Positions 63,166 through 64,000 of a stretch of 64,000 nt of DNA are shown piece after piece. Where the stretch lies: the NCBI GenBank assembly GCA_029215795.1, contig JARDYH010000004.1, positions 205,200,017 to 205,264,016 of the forward strand, written 5' to 3'. This DNA is from Anniella stebbinsi. Taxonomy: Eukaryota > Chordata > Lepidosauria > Squamata > Anniellidae. How positions within the stretch are numbered: the first letter of the stretch is position 1; every line of letters begins with the position of its first letter. The notes beneath the pieces were generated by a model, which saw only the letters and a list, made by a program, of their open reading frames with translations, did no database searches and was not told the origin of the DNA. The position numbers and the translations under genes are program-made.

Positions 63166-64000
63166 TACCAGTGGGCATTGGTGGCTCCCTTTTACAGAGT
63201 GGCTGCGTGTCCCAATTTTACAGAAGACGTTCTATATTTGGAGGGCTGGCAGAGGACATGGTTTTCAAATGCAGCTATGACTTTTAAAATTTCTGCCTCC
63301 TCTGAAGTGTCCAGCTTTGAGCATACTGACAGTAAACACACGTTCTCTCACTGCTAGGCACTTTTTAATTATAGTTTTACAGTTGTGAGAGAAAGCCATC
63401 ACTAACAAGTGCTCCTTGTGGCAAATGGGAAACATTTAGCATCTCTGCATGGTGGGACAAAATGCTTACCCAGCGGTGAAAATGGTCATATCTGCTCACC
63501 ACTTTTGCTAGGAAAATAATAGCTTTGGGGATGTTGGTGTTGCTATTGCACAGTCAGACAAAGCATAGCCCTGGCTGCACAAGCTGAGAAGAAATCAGCT
63601 GGGTGTGAAATTATGGTATCAGTTGAAAAGAGCCCCAAAAGAGATAGCATCAACTTGTTTTAGCATCTTTCATCCTGCTACTTTTGCTTATAAGATAACG
63701 TGCCTAGACATTAGCATATTAATCTGTCTTTAGAGTCAGTATGGTCCCATGACTCTGGAACTGGACATCAATTACTGTTTTTCAAATCTCATGTCTGGCA
63801 TTTCCTTGCACAAGACCCATTCCAGCCAACGAGATTGTCTTGTGGAAGTAGTCTTCTGCATGCATGATTGAGACAACTGCAGAAACCCACATCTGGATCT
63901 CTGTCCACATTGCAATGCTCATCTGCGCTCCATGTTCCTGGTTGGATGCATCCTTTGTTGTAGATAGGAATGTGTATCTCCATCTAGGGCCATGATATAT
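63166..64000. other. Unique sequence, candidate conserved block at 63360-63760
   Basis: No repeat recognised. Contains CATTTAGCATCTCTGCATGG and AGGAAAATAATAGCTTTGGG. No recognised frame. Confidence 0.3.

Overview
The window reads as vertebrate, most likely squamate (lizard or snake), non-coding DNA. The main evidence is its repeat repertoire: a Sauria-type tRNA SINE (32616-32852), many L2 LINE 3' ends, CR1 3' ends with the ATTCTATG tail, a Dong/R4-like LINE remnant, a Ty3/gypsy chromodomain retrotransposon, and a very large population of palindromic (foldback) non-autonomous DNA transposons. I found no host protein-coding exon, rRNA gene or functional tRNA gene. Every open frame with recognisable protein similarity belongs to a transposon; the rest look like chance frames or antisense of transposons. 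All functional names come from recognised motifs and remembered repeat consensus features, not from a search.

Layout. 1-1560: decayed Ty3/gypsy element (gag knuckle joined to integrase plus chromodomain). 2230-2850: L2 fragment, a 414-bp LTR-like repeat and a CR1/L3 fragment. 4059-4920: palindromic hAT-type element with an 8-bp target duplication. 6930-8560: Dong/R4 remnant next to an L2 copy. 8883-9992: palindromic element split by a younger L2. 10.0-15.6 kb: L2, SINE and degraded hAT copies between fairly unique AT-rich blocks. 16279-17385: one palindromic element inside another, both with target duplications. 17.9-20.4 kb: L2 and another hAT palindrome with a perfect 8-bp duplication. 21696-26045: an LTR-like repeat split by a 3.9-kb foldback element whose arms are 49-bp minisatellites. 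27-31.6 kb: L2 copies (one split by a palindrome) and SINEs. 32.6-43.7 kb: SINEs, L2, CR1, LTR-like and palindromic elements. 44.1-56.5 kb: several dimeric palindromes, an LTR-like repeat, a CR1/L3 fragment, a 5S-derived SINE. 57.2-63.2 kb: L2, a SINE/palindrome chimera, and a three-level nest (repeat, CR1, GC-rich palindrome).

The most interesting object is the foldback element at 21778-25723. It is flanked by a perfect 9-bp direct repeat (21769-21777 and 25724-25732), begins GGGAC and ends GTCCC, and its arms are about a dozen 49-bp tandem units each, in opposite orientation, followed inward by a 149-bp repeat. An uninserted homologue of its target lies in the same window at 2353-2766 and carries a single copy of the target, which supports the insertion boundaries. 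The architecture resembles Drosophila Foldback elements. No transposase is visible. The second theme is the density and nesting of palindromic hAT-like elements, several with readable 8-bp target duplications, which gives a relative insertion history for this locus.
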